A stretch of DNA of 64,000 nt from DATFVJ01 sp963712955 (GTDB taxonomy: Bacteria > Actinomycetota > Actinomycetes > Streptosporangiales > Streptosporangiaceae). The stretch covers positions 220,570-284,569 of the forward strand of contig CAVQKF010000010.1 in NCBI GenBank assembly GCA_963712955.1, in the 5' to 3' direction. This document shows, in pieces, positions 48,337-56,720 of the stretch. The stretch's first letter is position 1. The number at the start of each line of letters is the position of its first letter. Under the pieces are notes generated by a model, which worked only from the letters and a program-made list of their open reading frames with translations, had not been told where the DNA came from and did no database searches. A program made the position numbers and the translations under genes.

Positions 48337-49631
48337 GCACCGAAGTGCACGAGCCGCCGCCCGAGGCAATCGCGGAAGGCGACGCCGCGGCAGCGGAAGC
48401 CGCCGGGTCCGCCGCCCCCGAACTCATCGCTGGCTCGCTCGGCGAGTACGCCCGCATCAGGTTCAAGCGGGTCAGGAGCGGCGAGAGCGGTGCCCTGCCC
48501 GTGATGATCGGCCTTATCGCCATCATCGTGTACTTCCAGGCGCGCAACTCCCTGTTCCTTTCCGCGGGCAACCTTGTCAACCTGCTGATCCAGGGGGCGC
48601 CCTTCATCATTCTCGGCATGGCGGAGGTATTCGTCCTCCTGCTCGGCGAAATCGATCTGTCCATTGGCTTCAACGCCGCCATCGGCGCCGTCGTCATGGC
48701 CTGGGCGGTCTTCACCTTTCCCTGGTGGCTCGCCATATTGGCCGGGCTCGCCGCGACCACGGCCATCGGCGCGCTGGGGGGCACGCTCATTACGAGGCTC
48801 CGGCTGCCCTCATTCGTCGTGACGCTCGCCGGGTTGCTCGGCCTTCAGGGCCTGATGATCGTGCTCGTCGCGCGGAGCGGCCGCGGGCCTGGCGGCTCGA
48901 TCCCGATCTCCAACAGCGTTATCGACGACCTGACGAGCGGCAACCTCAGCCCGGCCGTCAGCTGGATTGTCATGGTGGTCATCGTCACCCTGTCCGGCGT
49001 GTTCATGGTCCTGGGGGACCGCCGGCGGCGGGCAAACAACCTGGCGGCCCCGCCCGCCAGCGTCACCGCGCTCAAGGTCGCGGTCATGGCCGCCGCTGGC
49101 GTCGTGGTGGTCATCGTAGGCAACACGGACCGGGGCGTGCGGGTGCCGGTGCGCGGGCTTCCCTGGGTGGTCCTCATCGTGCTCGGCCTCCTCGGCTTGT
49201 GGACTGCCCTGCTCGCGCGGACCCGCTTCGGCCGCTATGTCTACGCGATCGGCGGCAACGCGGAGGCGGCCAGGCGAGCGGGCGTCAACCTGATCACGAT
49301 CAGGACGCTCGCGTTCACCTTGTGCGGGCTGACGGCCGGCGCCGCGGGTATCGTCCTTGCCTCGAGACTGGGCTCGATCTCGACCGACGTCGATGGTGGC
49401 CAGCTCGTGCTGTTCGCGGTCGCCTCCGCCGTCATCGGCGGGACGCACCTGTACGGCGGCCGTGGCAAGATGCTGGACGCCCTGCTGGGCGGGCTCGTCG
49501 TCGCCGCGATCTATAACGGCCTCGGCCTGCTCGGGATGAGCGCGGCTGCGACAGACATCGTGACCGCGCTGGTGCTGCTCGCCGCCGTGACCGTGGACAC
49601 CCTGGCCCGCCGGGGGCGCGCGGCGCAGTGA
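48333..49631 (+). CDS. Sugar ABC importer permease (XylH-like)
   Basis: A 432-residue membrane protein with GTG 48333 after GGGGAGG. An acidic Ala-rich N-terminal tail precedes about ten hydrophobic segments. NLLIQGAPFIILGMAEVFVL, LLGEIDLSIGFNAAIGAVVM, LRLPSFVVTLAGLLGLQGLM and VYAIGGNAEAARRAGVN are diagnostic for CUT2 permeases, and TDVDGGQLVLFAVASAVIGG follows. It completes the importer with the binding protein and ATPase upstream. Confidence 0.92.
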   Translation: MSTEVHEPPPEAIAEGDAAAAEAAGSAAPELIAGSLGEYARIRFKRVRSGESGALPVMIGLIAIIVYFQARNSLFLSAGNLVNLLIQGAPFIILGMAEVFVLLLGEIDLSIGFNAAIGAVVMAWAVFTFPWWLAILAGLAATTAIGALGGTLITRLRLPSFVVTLAGLLGLQGLMIVLVARSGRGPGGSIPISNSVIDDLTSGNLSPAVSWIVMVVIVTLSGVFMVLGDRRRRANNLAAPPASVTALKVAVMAAAGVVVVIVGNTDRGVRVPVRGLPWVVLIVLGLLGLWTALLARTRFGRYVYAIGGNAEAARRAGVNLITIRTLAFTLCGLTAGAAGIVLASRLGSISTDVDGGQLVLFAVASAVIGGTHLYGGRGKMLDALLGGLVVAAIYNGLGLLGMSAAATDIVTALVLLAAVTVDTLARRGRAAQ

Positions 49632-49640
49632 TCGGCTGAG

Positions 49641-49659
49641 GCCGCCGCATTCCGGCGGC
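49641..49659 (+). terminator. Possible hairpin terminator after the sugar importer operon
   Basis: GCCGCCG and CGGCGGC form a perfect 7-bp stem with a 5-base loop, 9 bp after the permease stop. There is no U-tract, as is common in actinomycetes. Confidence 0.4.
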
Positions 49660-49801
49660 AGCGGAGCATCGGGCGCAGGCGGAAGAGCTGTTGCCGGGTG
49701 GGCGCCGCTGCGCCGGTGGTGAACGACCGTGGTGAGATACTGATGGCCGGGCACTCCGTCCGGGCTGCTCAAGGCGGGCGAAGTGGGCTGGCTTTCCTCG
49801 C

Positions 49802-52800
49802 CTACGTGCCGGGTGGCTGCCCGCGCCGGCCGGCGGCATCGCCCTGGTCCGCGATCACCCGCGCGAGTTCCCTGCCGGTGGCCACGGTATCGGGGTGGTC
49901 CACGCCGAGGACCCGGCGCCTGGTCGCGTGCACCTGACGGTAGAGCCACTCGGCCTCGCCGTGCCGGTTCTGCAGCCCGGCCAGCCAGGCGAGCGTGGCG
50001 CGCGACTGCAGGGTGTCCGGATGCTCGTCGCCGAGCACCCGGCGCCGGTCAGCAAGCACCTGACGGCACAGTTCCTCCGCCTCGGCGTACCTGCCCTGCG
50101 TCCCGATCAGCCGCGCCAGGTCGTGCCGGGTGGCCAGGGTGTCCGGATGCTCGTCACCGAGCACCCGCCGCCGGCCGGTGAGCACGCCCTCGCACAGTTG
50201 CTCCGCCTCGTCGTACCTGCCACCGAGCCCGGCCAGCCAGGCAAGCGTCGCGCGCGACGCCAGGGTGTCCGGATGGTCCTCGCCGAGTACCCGGCGCCGG
50301 TCGGCGAGCACCTCACCGCACAACCGCTCCGCCTCGCCGTACCTGTCGCGGAGCCCGGCCAGCCTGACCAGGTCGTGCCGGGTGGCCAGGGTGTCCGGGT
50401 GATCGTCACCGAGCACCCGGCGCCGGTCGGCGAGCACCTCACCGCACAACCGCTCCGCCTCGCCGTACCTGCCACGGAGCCCGGCCAGCCAGGCGAGCGT
50501 GTCACGCGCGCCAAGGGTGTCCGGATGATCGTCACCGAGCATATGCCTGCGGCCACCGAGTACCTGGCCGGCCAGTTCCTCCGCCTCGCGATACCTGCCC
50601 TCCCGCCCGATCAGCCAGGCGAGCCTGTGGCCGGTGGCCAGGGTGTCCGGGTGCTCGGCGCCGAGCAGCCGCAGCCGGTCCTCGAGCACCTGGCGGAACA
50701 GCCCCTCCGCCTCGCCGTAACGGCCCTGCAAGCCGACCATCCGGGCCAGCCGGTGCCAGGTCGCCAGGTTATCCCGGTGCTCGGCGCCCAGCAGCCGCTG
50801 CCGGTCCGCGAGCACCTGGCGGCACAGCTGTTCCGCCTCGCCGTAACGGCCCTGCAAGCCGACCATCCGGGCCAGCCGGTGCCGGGTGGCCAGGGTGTCC
50901 GGGTGCTCGGCGCCAAGCACCTGCTGCCGGTCGGCCAGCACCTGGCGGTACCTTTCCTCCGCCTCGCCGTAACGGCCCTGCATCCCGATCATCCGGGCCA
51001 GGCTGTGCCGGGTGGCCAGGGTGTCCGGGTGCGCGTCGCCGAGCACCTGCCGCTGGTCCTCGATCACCTCACCGCACAAGCGCGCCGCCTCGGCGTACCT
51101 GCCCTGCCGCCCGATCATCCGGGCCAGCTCGTGCCGGGTGTCCAGGGTGTCCGGATGCTGCTCGCCGAGCACCCGGGTCTGGTCGGCAAGCAGCCGGCGG
51201 TACAGCTGGTCGGCCACGCCGTACCTGCCCTGCAGGCCAATCGCCCGGGCGAGATCACGCCGGGTGGCCAGGGTGTCCTGATCCTCGGCACCGAGGGCAC
51301 GGGTCTTGTCGGCGAGCAGCACAGTGTAGAGCTGCTCGGCCTCGCTGTTGCGCCCCAGCTGGGCGAGCGCCCCCGCGAGGCTGCCGCGGGCGGTCAGGCT
51401 CGCGGGATCATCGGTAACGGCGAACTCCGCCGCCGCCGCCGCCGCCGCCGTCACGCCCGCCCGGGCCAGTTTCTCGGCCGCGGCGAGCCGCCCACAGTGC
51501 AGCAGCGCGTCGGCGCCCGACGCGCCGATCATCAGCAGCCGGCTGAGCACGCCGCTGCTGTACAGGTCGGCGGCGGGCAGCTCGAGCACGGCGTTCATGT
51601 GCGGGACAAGCAGCCGCCAGGCCGGCCAGTCGGCCGGCCTGGCACTGTCGAGCCCGTCCGCGGCCGCCCCGAGCAGGCCGATCGCCGCGTCGCAGACGGC
51701 CACCCGGTCCGCGGGGTCCAGGGTGGCTAGCCTGCCGCGGTTGACGTCGGCGACCACCGGGTGCACCGTGACAGCGTTCTGGCCGGCCGGACCGCTGTTT
51801 CCCGCGATGTCGATAAGCCCGGTCGCCGACAGGCCGTGCAGGCCCTCGCGCAGCCTGCGTTGCCGCTGCGCGTCCGGGTCGTCGCCGGTGGGCGCCGCCG
51901 TGTCCCGTGCCCCCTGGGCGAGCAGGGCGGCAAGCGGCCGCGGGCTCAGCAGCGAGGCGGGGATCGGAGTGGCGGGCGCGTAGCACGACAGCACAAGCAG
52001 CAGCGGCCTCGCCTGCGGCCGCCCGTCGGCGGCCAGCGCGTCAAGTGACAGGTCCCAGGTCCGCGCGATGGTGGCGCGGGCATCCGCGCCGGGTTCCTCG
52101 ATATCGCCAAGCGCCGCCGGCAGCTGCACGCTGTCCAGCGCCTCGCGGTAGCCGTCGAAGCTGGCCCACCGCGCGAAAGGCGACGCCAGGTAGGCGCCCG
52201 CCAGGTGCAGCGCCAGCGGCAGCCCGCCCAGCCGGCAGGCCAGTTCCCTGGCCTGCTCACCGGTCGGGTCGGCGACATCCGGGGCCAGGTCCCCCAGCAC
52301 CACCGCCGCCGCCTTGTCGTCAAGCGGGCGGAGCTCACGCAGCACCACCCCGGTCCCCCACACCCGCGGATCCCTGTTTCGGGCCGTCACGATCACCATC
52401 CCGGCCGGGTCCGGCCGCAGCCACCCGGTGCCGTCGGCCGGGGTTGCCGTCCCCGCGGCGGCGAGTACGGCCGGGTTATCCGCGCCGTCGAACACGAGCA
52501 GCCACCGCCTGCCCGCCGCGTGCGCGCCGTTGAGGAACTCCCACGCGCGCCCGGGCGCGGTCGGCGCCCCCTCACGCACCGGCACCGTCACCGATTCAGG
52601 CGCGCCGAGCTCACGCAGCACCTCAAGCATCCCGCCGGTCAGCGACGCCGTGTCCGCGGCCGTTACCCACCACACCCGCCAGCCACGCGCCTTCGCCGTC
52701 CGCGCCACCGCGAGCGCGGCCGTCGACTTGCCGAGCCCGCCCATCCCCGCGATCACCCACGCCCGGCCAGGCCGCCGCGGCCTGCGGCTCAGCGGGCGGC

Positions 52801-53644
52801 GCAACTCGGCAAGCAGACCGTCACGCCCCCGGACCTCGATGGGAAGCCGGCCGAGCGGTGCCGCCACCGGCAGCGCATCGGCCCCGGGCGCCGCCGGGCC
52901 ACCAGTCCCGGGCGCCGGCCCGTCCGGTGCCGCCACCTGACCGGGACCCCGGGAATCCGCCGTCCCGCCCCGCCGGGCGCCCGGCGGGGCGGCGGCTACC
53001 GGCTGATCTTCCCGCGACGGCGCTGTGGGCGGTGCCTGCGGGGATACGGACCCGGCCAGCTGAATCCAGGCGGTGATGTGCGACTCCTTGACCTCGCACT
53101 CCACCCGCTCGTAGCCGGCGGGATCCACCTGCCCGGGGCCCGGGCTGATGACGTGCTCGTAGACGTAGGCCGACGCGGCGAACACCAGGTCCGCCCGCGC
53201 CGCGGCGAGCCTTTCCTTCAGTACCGGCGCGTCGACGATGCGGGCCGCGTGGATGAGGGCCTGCCCGGTAAGCCCCTCGGCGTCGTGCCCGACCGGCCCG
53301 ACGTGCAGGGCGGCACGCAACTGGATGCGGACCACATCGCTGGCGCGCCTGTTGTGCTGCCGGAGGCCGGCCGCGAGCAGCGCGAGCAGCGGGTCGACCA
53401 CCCGCGCCGTGGCGATCGCGGGCGGCACCACAATCACGACACCATCGCCGCGATCCTCGTGATAGCACTCCGCCCACGGCACGCCCGACTCCTCGAACGC
53501 CGAGCGCAAGATGTCATACAGTGCCAGGCGCACGGCCAGCCGGTCGCTGTCGTTCCTGCGCCGGTCCCCGAAACCGGCGACGTCCATAACGAAGATCGAG
53601 CAGTTCGGCGACGACTTGAGAATCGAGTCGAACGCCATCCCCAT
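49802..53644 (-). CDS. STAND NTPase with nucleotide-cyclase-like N-terminal domain and eleven TPRs
   Basis: A 1280-residue signalling NTPase starting at ATG 53644, 5 bp after the CRP-like gene stop. The frame is open further upstream, but that part overlaps the regulator gene. Residues about 10-195 look like a class III nucleotide cyclase fold: IFVMDVAGFGDRR and EDRGDGVVIVVPP hold the two metal Asp (about 21 and 67), and RAALHVGPVGHDAEGLTGQA is the later core. The transition-state Asn is replaced (LIHAARI), so activity is doubtful. A Pro/Ala linker leads to an NB-ARC-type ATPase: VRGRDGLLAEL, Walker A GMGGLGKST (about 300-308), LLVFDGADNP and GGLPLALHLAGAYL. From about 805 there are 11.5 TPRs of 42 residues starting HPDTLATRHxLARM. 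Such architecture is typical of signal-sensing STAND proteins. The ligand is unknown. Confidence 0.85.
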   Translation of the reverse strand: MGMAFDSILKSSPNCSIFVMDVAGFGDRRRNDSDRLAVRLALYDILRSAFEESGVPWAECYHEDRGDGVVIVVPPAIATARVVDPLLALLAAGLRQHNRRASDVVRIQLRAALHVGPVGHDAEGLTGQALIHAARIVDAPVLKERLAAARADLVFAASAYVYEHVISPGPGQVDPAGYERVECEVKESHITAWIQLAGSVSPQAPPTAPSREDQPVAAAPPGARRGGTADSRGPGQVAAPDGPAPGTGGPAAPGADALPVAAPLGRLPIEVRGRDGLLAELRRPLSRRPRRPGRAWVIAGMGGLGKSTAALAVARTAKARGWRVWWVTAADTASLTGGMLEVLRELGAPESVTVPVREGAPTAPGRAWEFLNGAHAAGRRWLLVFDGADNPAVLAAAGTATPADGTGWLRPDPAGMVIVTARNRDPRVWGTGVVLRELRPLDDKAAAVVLGDLAPDVADPTGEQARELACRLGGLPLALHLAGAYLASPFARWASFDGYREALDSVQLPAALGDIEEPGADARATIARTWDLSLDALAADGRPQARPLLLVLSCYAPATPIPASLLSPRPLAALLAQGARDTAAPTGDDPDAQRQRRLREGLHGLSATGLIDIAGNSGPAGQNAVTVHPVVADVNRGRLATLDPADRVAVCDAAIGLLGAAADGLDSARPADWPAWRLLVPHMNAVLELPAADLYSSGVLSRLLMIGASGADALLHCGRLAAAEKLARAGVTAAAAAAAEFAVTDDPASLTARGSLAGALAQLGRNSEAEQLYTVLLADKTRALGAEDQDTLATRRDLARAIGLQGRYGVADQLYRRLLADQTRVLGEQHPDTLDTRHELARMIGRQGRYAEAARLCGEVIEDQRQVLGDAHPDTLATRHSLARMIGMQGRYGEAEERYRQVLADRQQVLGAEHPDTLATRHRLARMVGLQGRYGEAEQLCRQVLADRQRLLGAEHRDNLATWHRLARMVGLQGRYGEAEGLFRQVLEDRLRLLGAEHPDTLATGHRLAWLIGREGRYREAEELAGQVLGGRRHMLGDDHPDTLGARDTLAWLAGLRGRYGEAERLCGEVLADRRRVLGDDHPDTLATRHDLVRLAGLRDRYGEAERLCGEVLADRRRVLGEDHPDTLASRATLAWLAGLGGRYDEAEQLCEGVLTGRRRVLGDEHPDTLATRHDLARLIGTQGRYAEAEELCRQVLADRRRVLGDEHPDTLQSRATLAWLAGLQNRHGEAEWLYRQVHATRRRVLGVDHPDTVATGRELARVIADQGDAAGRRGQPPGT

Positions 53645-53649
53645 CGGCC

Positions 53650-54765
53650 TCACGGCAACGTCCCGCTCACCGTTACCACTTCGGTCCCGGGTACCGCCCC
53701 ACTGACCCTGCACGCCGTCGCGCTCGTAATCAGCAGCCTGCTCGTGGGTCCTGCCGTGCTCGCGGCTACCGCTGTGCTGCTGAGCATCGCCCTGCCCGGC
53801 CGCACGCTGCCCGGGGGGACGCTGCCCGGGGGCACGCTGCCCGGGGGCACGCTGCCCGGGAGTCCGGCCTTGCGCTGCCGGCGCGGGCCGGCTGCCGGCG
53901 ACGCCCTGCCGGCGCCGCAGATCGCCGCAAGCCCGTCCAGATCGACCACGCTCAGCTGCCTGCTGCCGGTGCGCACGATCCCGCGCTCCTGCCACGAACG
54001 CACGAACCGGGCGACGGCGTCCGGGCTTGCTTCGGCCCAGTCCGCGAGTTCCTGCTGCGACATGGGCAGCGTGAAGACCGCCGGGGCCGCCTGCTGGTAC
54101 CCGCCCCTGCTCTGCGCGAGCTCGAGCAACAGCCACGCCAGGCGGCGCTCCGCGCCGGCAAGCTCGTCAGCGAAGTGCCTGACACGGTCTTCCTCCCGGC
54201 GCTCACGCACCTGGCGGTCGAGCACCTCGGAGGCGCGAGGATGACCGAGCAGGAACTCGGTGAACCGCTCCGCGGCCACCACCGTGGCCCGGACCTCATC
54301 AAGGGCGGTCACGCTGGCCGAGCGCACCCGCGCCATCAGGGCAGCGCGCTCGCCGACCACATCACCGGGCCCGCGCACGGCGAAGATCTGCTCGCCGCCG
54401 CCGACCTCGACACTGACCTTGGCCCACCCGGAATCGATGATCATTACCTGCGAGGATTCATCACCCTCGCGGCAGAGCACCGAGCCCGCGTGGAAGACCT
54501 TCTCCATGCCCGAGGCGTCGAGCGCGCGCCGCTCGGGCTCCGCGAGCGCGTCCCAGAAACTGCGCGCCGTGGGACGCTCCCACCGCACGTTCTCCGCCAC
54601 CACCCGGATCTCGCTGGCCCGCTGCGGTTCCTGGCTCGTGCCGTCGCCATTGCCGCGACCAGCGACCTGCCGCGCCTCGGCGGACAATCTGTCGGCGCGT
54701 GCCTGCGGAGTCTCACAGAAACTCTCTGGATCGGATCCGAAACCCTCACTCACGGTTGGCTGCAT
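53650..54765 (-). CDS. CRP/FNR-family transcriptional regulator
   Basis: A 371-residue regulator. ATG 54765 follows AAGGGGA; the frame open upstream of it is not conserved. After a 65-residue variable leader, the cNMP-binding domain covers about 68-185 (VFHAGSVLCREGDESSQVMI) with a phosphate-binding cassette GDVVGERAALMARVRSASV that keeps the Gly-Glu and Arg-Ser positions. A dimer helix follows, then the winged helix PMSQQELADWAEASPDAVAR and FVRSWQERGIVRTGSRQLSV. The last 85 or so residues are Pro/Gly/Ala-rich and include four copies of PPGSV. It is translationally linked to the cyclase-like STAND gene, suggesting a sensor-regulator pair (inference). Confidence 0.9.
   Translation of the reverse strand: MQPTVSEGFGSDPESFCETPQARADRLSAEARQVAGRGNGDGTSQEPQRASEIRVVAENVRWERPTARSFWDALAEPERRALDASGMEKVFHAGSVLCREGDESSQVMIIDSGWAKVSVEVGGGEQIFAVRGPGDVVGERAALMARVRSASVTALDEVRATVVAAERFTEFLLGHPRASEVLDRQVRERREEDRVRHFADELAGAERRLAWLLLELAQSRGGYQQAAPAVFTLPMSQQELADWAEASPDAVARFVRSWQERGIVRTGSRQLSVVDLDGLAAICGAGRASPAAGPRRQRKAGLPGSVPPGSVPPGSVPPGSVRPGRAMLSSTAVAASTAGPTSRLLITSATACRVSGAVPGTEVVTVSGTLP
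53804..53861. repeat. 15-bp tandem repeat inside the CRP-like gene
   Basis: About four copies of ACGCTGCCCGGGGGC encode the PPGSV pentapeptide repeats in the regulator's C-terminal tail. The period is a multiple of three, so copy number can vary in frame. Confidence 0.85.
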
Positions 54766-54873
54766 TCCCCTTTTAGAGCACTGCACCACGTGTCCCAGCG
54801 CGGTCCTACGCTGCGCGGCCCGCCGCCAGGCACGCCACCCTTGGGAGCCAGGTCGCAACCAAGGTCCCCAGCC

Positions 54874-55150
54874 GATGGCTCAGCCGATCGCCCTGCCGAT
54901 GGCTCAGCCGATCGCCCTGCCGATGGCTCAGCCGATCGCCCTGCCGATGGCTCAGCCGATCGCCCTGCCGATGGCTCAGCCGATCGCCCTGCCGATGGCT
55001 CAGCCGATCGCCCTGCCGATGGCTCAGCCGATCGCCCTGCCGATGGCTCAGCCGATCGCCCTGCCGATGGCTCAGCCGATCGCCCTGCCGATGGCTCAGC
55101 CGATCGCCCTGCCGATGGCTCAGCCGATCGCCCTGCCGATCGCTGGGGCC
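54874..55150. repeat. Eleven-copy 24-bp tandem repeat upstream of the CRP-like gene
   Basis: Eleven identical copies of a 24-bp unit (starting GATGGCTCAGCCGATCGCCC) run from 54874 to 55137, with a degenerate twelfth. Flanks are the CRP-like gene start (54765) and the end of the MFS gene (55294). All six frames are open through it, which artificially lengthens neighbouring frames. The unit contains GCCGATCG. The array could be a regulatory iteron block or a variable minisatellite. The rest of this 528-bp gap holds no gene I can support. Confidence 0.92.
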
Positions 55151-55293
55151 CGAAAGGTGCCAGTTTTCAAAGCAGTGTACGCAATTAAATCCGCTGCGTG
55201 CCCATTTATCCCTGTCGCGGCGCATGCCTGACGATCTTGCCGGAGGGATCAACGGCACGGCTGGCGCTCCCGCGTGCGCCCTTACACACCCCG

Positions 55294-56557
55294 TCAGGAC
55301 AGGACCCGCCCGCGGGATGCCAGGTAGCCGACGACAAGCTCGATCCCTGTGATCCCGAGTAGCAGGAATATCGGCACAGGCCATCCGTTGGTTGCCGTGT
55401 GCAGAAACCCGACAAGCAAGGGGCCGGTGCTCGCCAGGAGATAGCCTGCGCTCTGCGCGAGCGAGGACAGGGACGCCGCTTGCCGGGGTGGCGGCACGGG
55501 CCATGGTGAAGAAGATCGCCAGGCCGAGGGCCGCTCCCTGGCCCAGGCCGAGCACGAACATCCAGAAGGTCGCCGTGCTCATCGGCGCGAACAGCGCCGC
55601 GGCGATGCCCACGCCGCTCACAACGACTGTCGGGACCACCAGCAGGCGCTGGTCTGCGGCGCGGTGGGCGAGCACAGGGACGATCAGTGACGTGAAGGCG
55701 CCACCGAGGGTCGCCACCGAGATCAGCACGCCGGCGTGCTCGGGACTCGCGCCGCGATCGCGGAACAGGATCGGCAGCCAGGACAGCGTCGCGTAGTATG
55801 TCAGGCTCTGCAGGCCCATGAACCCGGCTACCTGCCACCCGAGCAAGTGCCTGTGCACCGCGTGCCCGGCACTGGATCTCCTGGGCACCGAACGGCCGCA
55901 TGCCCCTGCGTCCGCCGGCACCGGCCGCGCGCCCGTCCCGGCGTCCGTAGCCACCTTTGGCGAAGCTACGTTGAGCCGCCGACTCACCTGAGGCAGCCAC
56001 ATCACCGCCGCCACCGCCGCAGGAACCGCCCAGAGACCGAGCACAAGCCGCGCCGATCCGCCTGAGGCCTGATAGACGGGCACGCTGATCAGCGATCCGA
56101 CAATGGCTCCGACCGACAGGCTGAGCAGGTAGATCCCGATCAGAAGTCCCGCACGCTCCGGCATCCGCCGCTTGATGAGGCCGGAAAGCAGCACGTTCAT
56201 GATCGCGATAGCGGCGGCAGCGAGAGCTGTCGCGGGGAACAGCCCGTCTTTGGGGAAGCCGCCGCGCAGTGCCAGGCCCACTGCCAGCACGATCAGCGCG
56301 GCGAACAGCGCCTGCTCCTCACCAAACCGGCGGCCCAGCCTCGCCGCGGGCCCGGAGAACACGCCGAAGCACAGTACAGGGATCGTGGCGAGCGCGGTCA
56401 CCGCGGCAGACGACAGCCCAAGATTGGAGGACAGCTCGGGAAACACCGGCGGAAGGCTGGTGATGGCTGGCCGGAGATTGAAGGCCAGGGCGGTGATCCC
56501 GGTGACGAGCAGCACCGCCGCGAGCCGCCGCCTGCCGCGCACACCATCGGCGGTCAC
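55294..56557 (-). CDS. MFS transporter, CynX/NimT type, one frameshift
   Basis: A 12-helix permease of about 420 residues when repaired, starting at GTG 56557. VLLVTGITALAFNLRPAITS and LPPVFPELSSNLGLSSAAVT are the family-typical first helix and loop (CynX cyanate and NimT nitroimidazole transporter relatives). PERAGLLIGIYLLSLSVGAI and LGWQVAGFMGLQSLTYYATL, then WLPILFRDRGASPEHAG, follow. Near 55495 the frame shifts and the protein ends in QAASLSSLAQSAGYLLASTG and the last two helices, stopping at 55294. The substrate is unknown. Frames that run on into the 24-bp repeats are artefacts. Confidence 0.85.
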
Positions 56558-56720
56558 GGCATCCGCAACCGCGCCCGCAGGTGCTGTGCGCCTGGCGCCC
56601 TGCCGGTCAGCCTCGCGTCGGCCAGCGCCGCGCCAGGATTCACCTCGCCGGCGACCGCCGCGTCAGCGTCCGCCCCGCCTGGCTGTCACTCCTGCCGGGC
56701 AGGCGCTTGACGATACGCTC

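Noticed and set aside
53645..54136. N-terminal extension of the STAND protein by about 164 residues
   Set aside because: This part overlaps the CRP-like gene in another frame, is Gly/Arg/Gln-rich and unconserved; the ATG at 53644 starts right after the regulator's stop.
54874..55150. CRISPR array or repetitive protein-coding region
   Set aside because: Exact 24-bp head-to-tail copies with no spacers; all six frames are open, and no frame joins a conserved protein with evidence.
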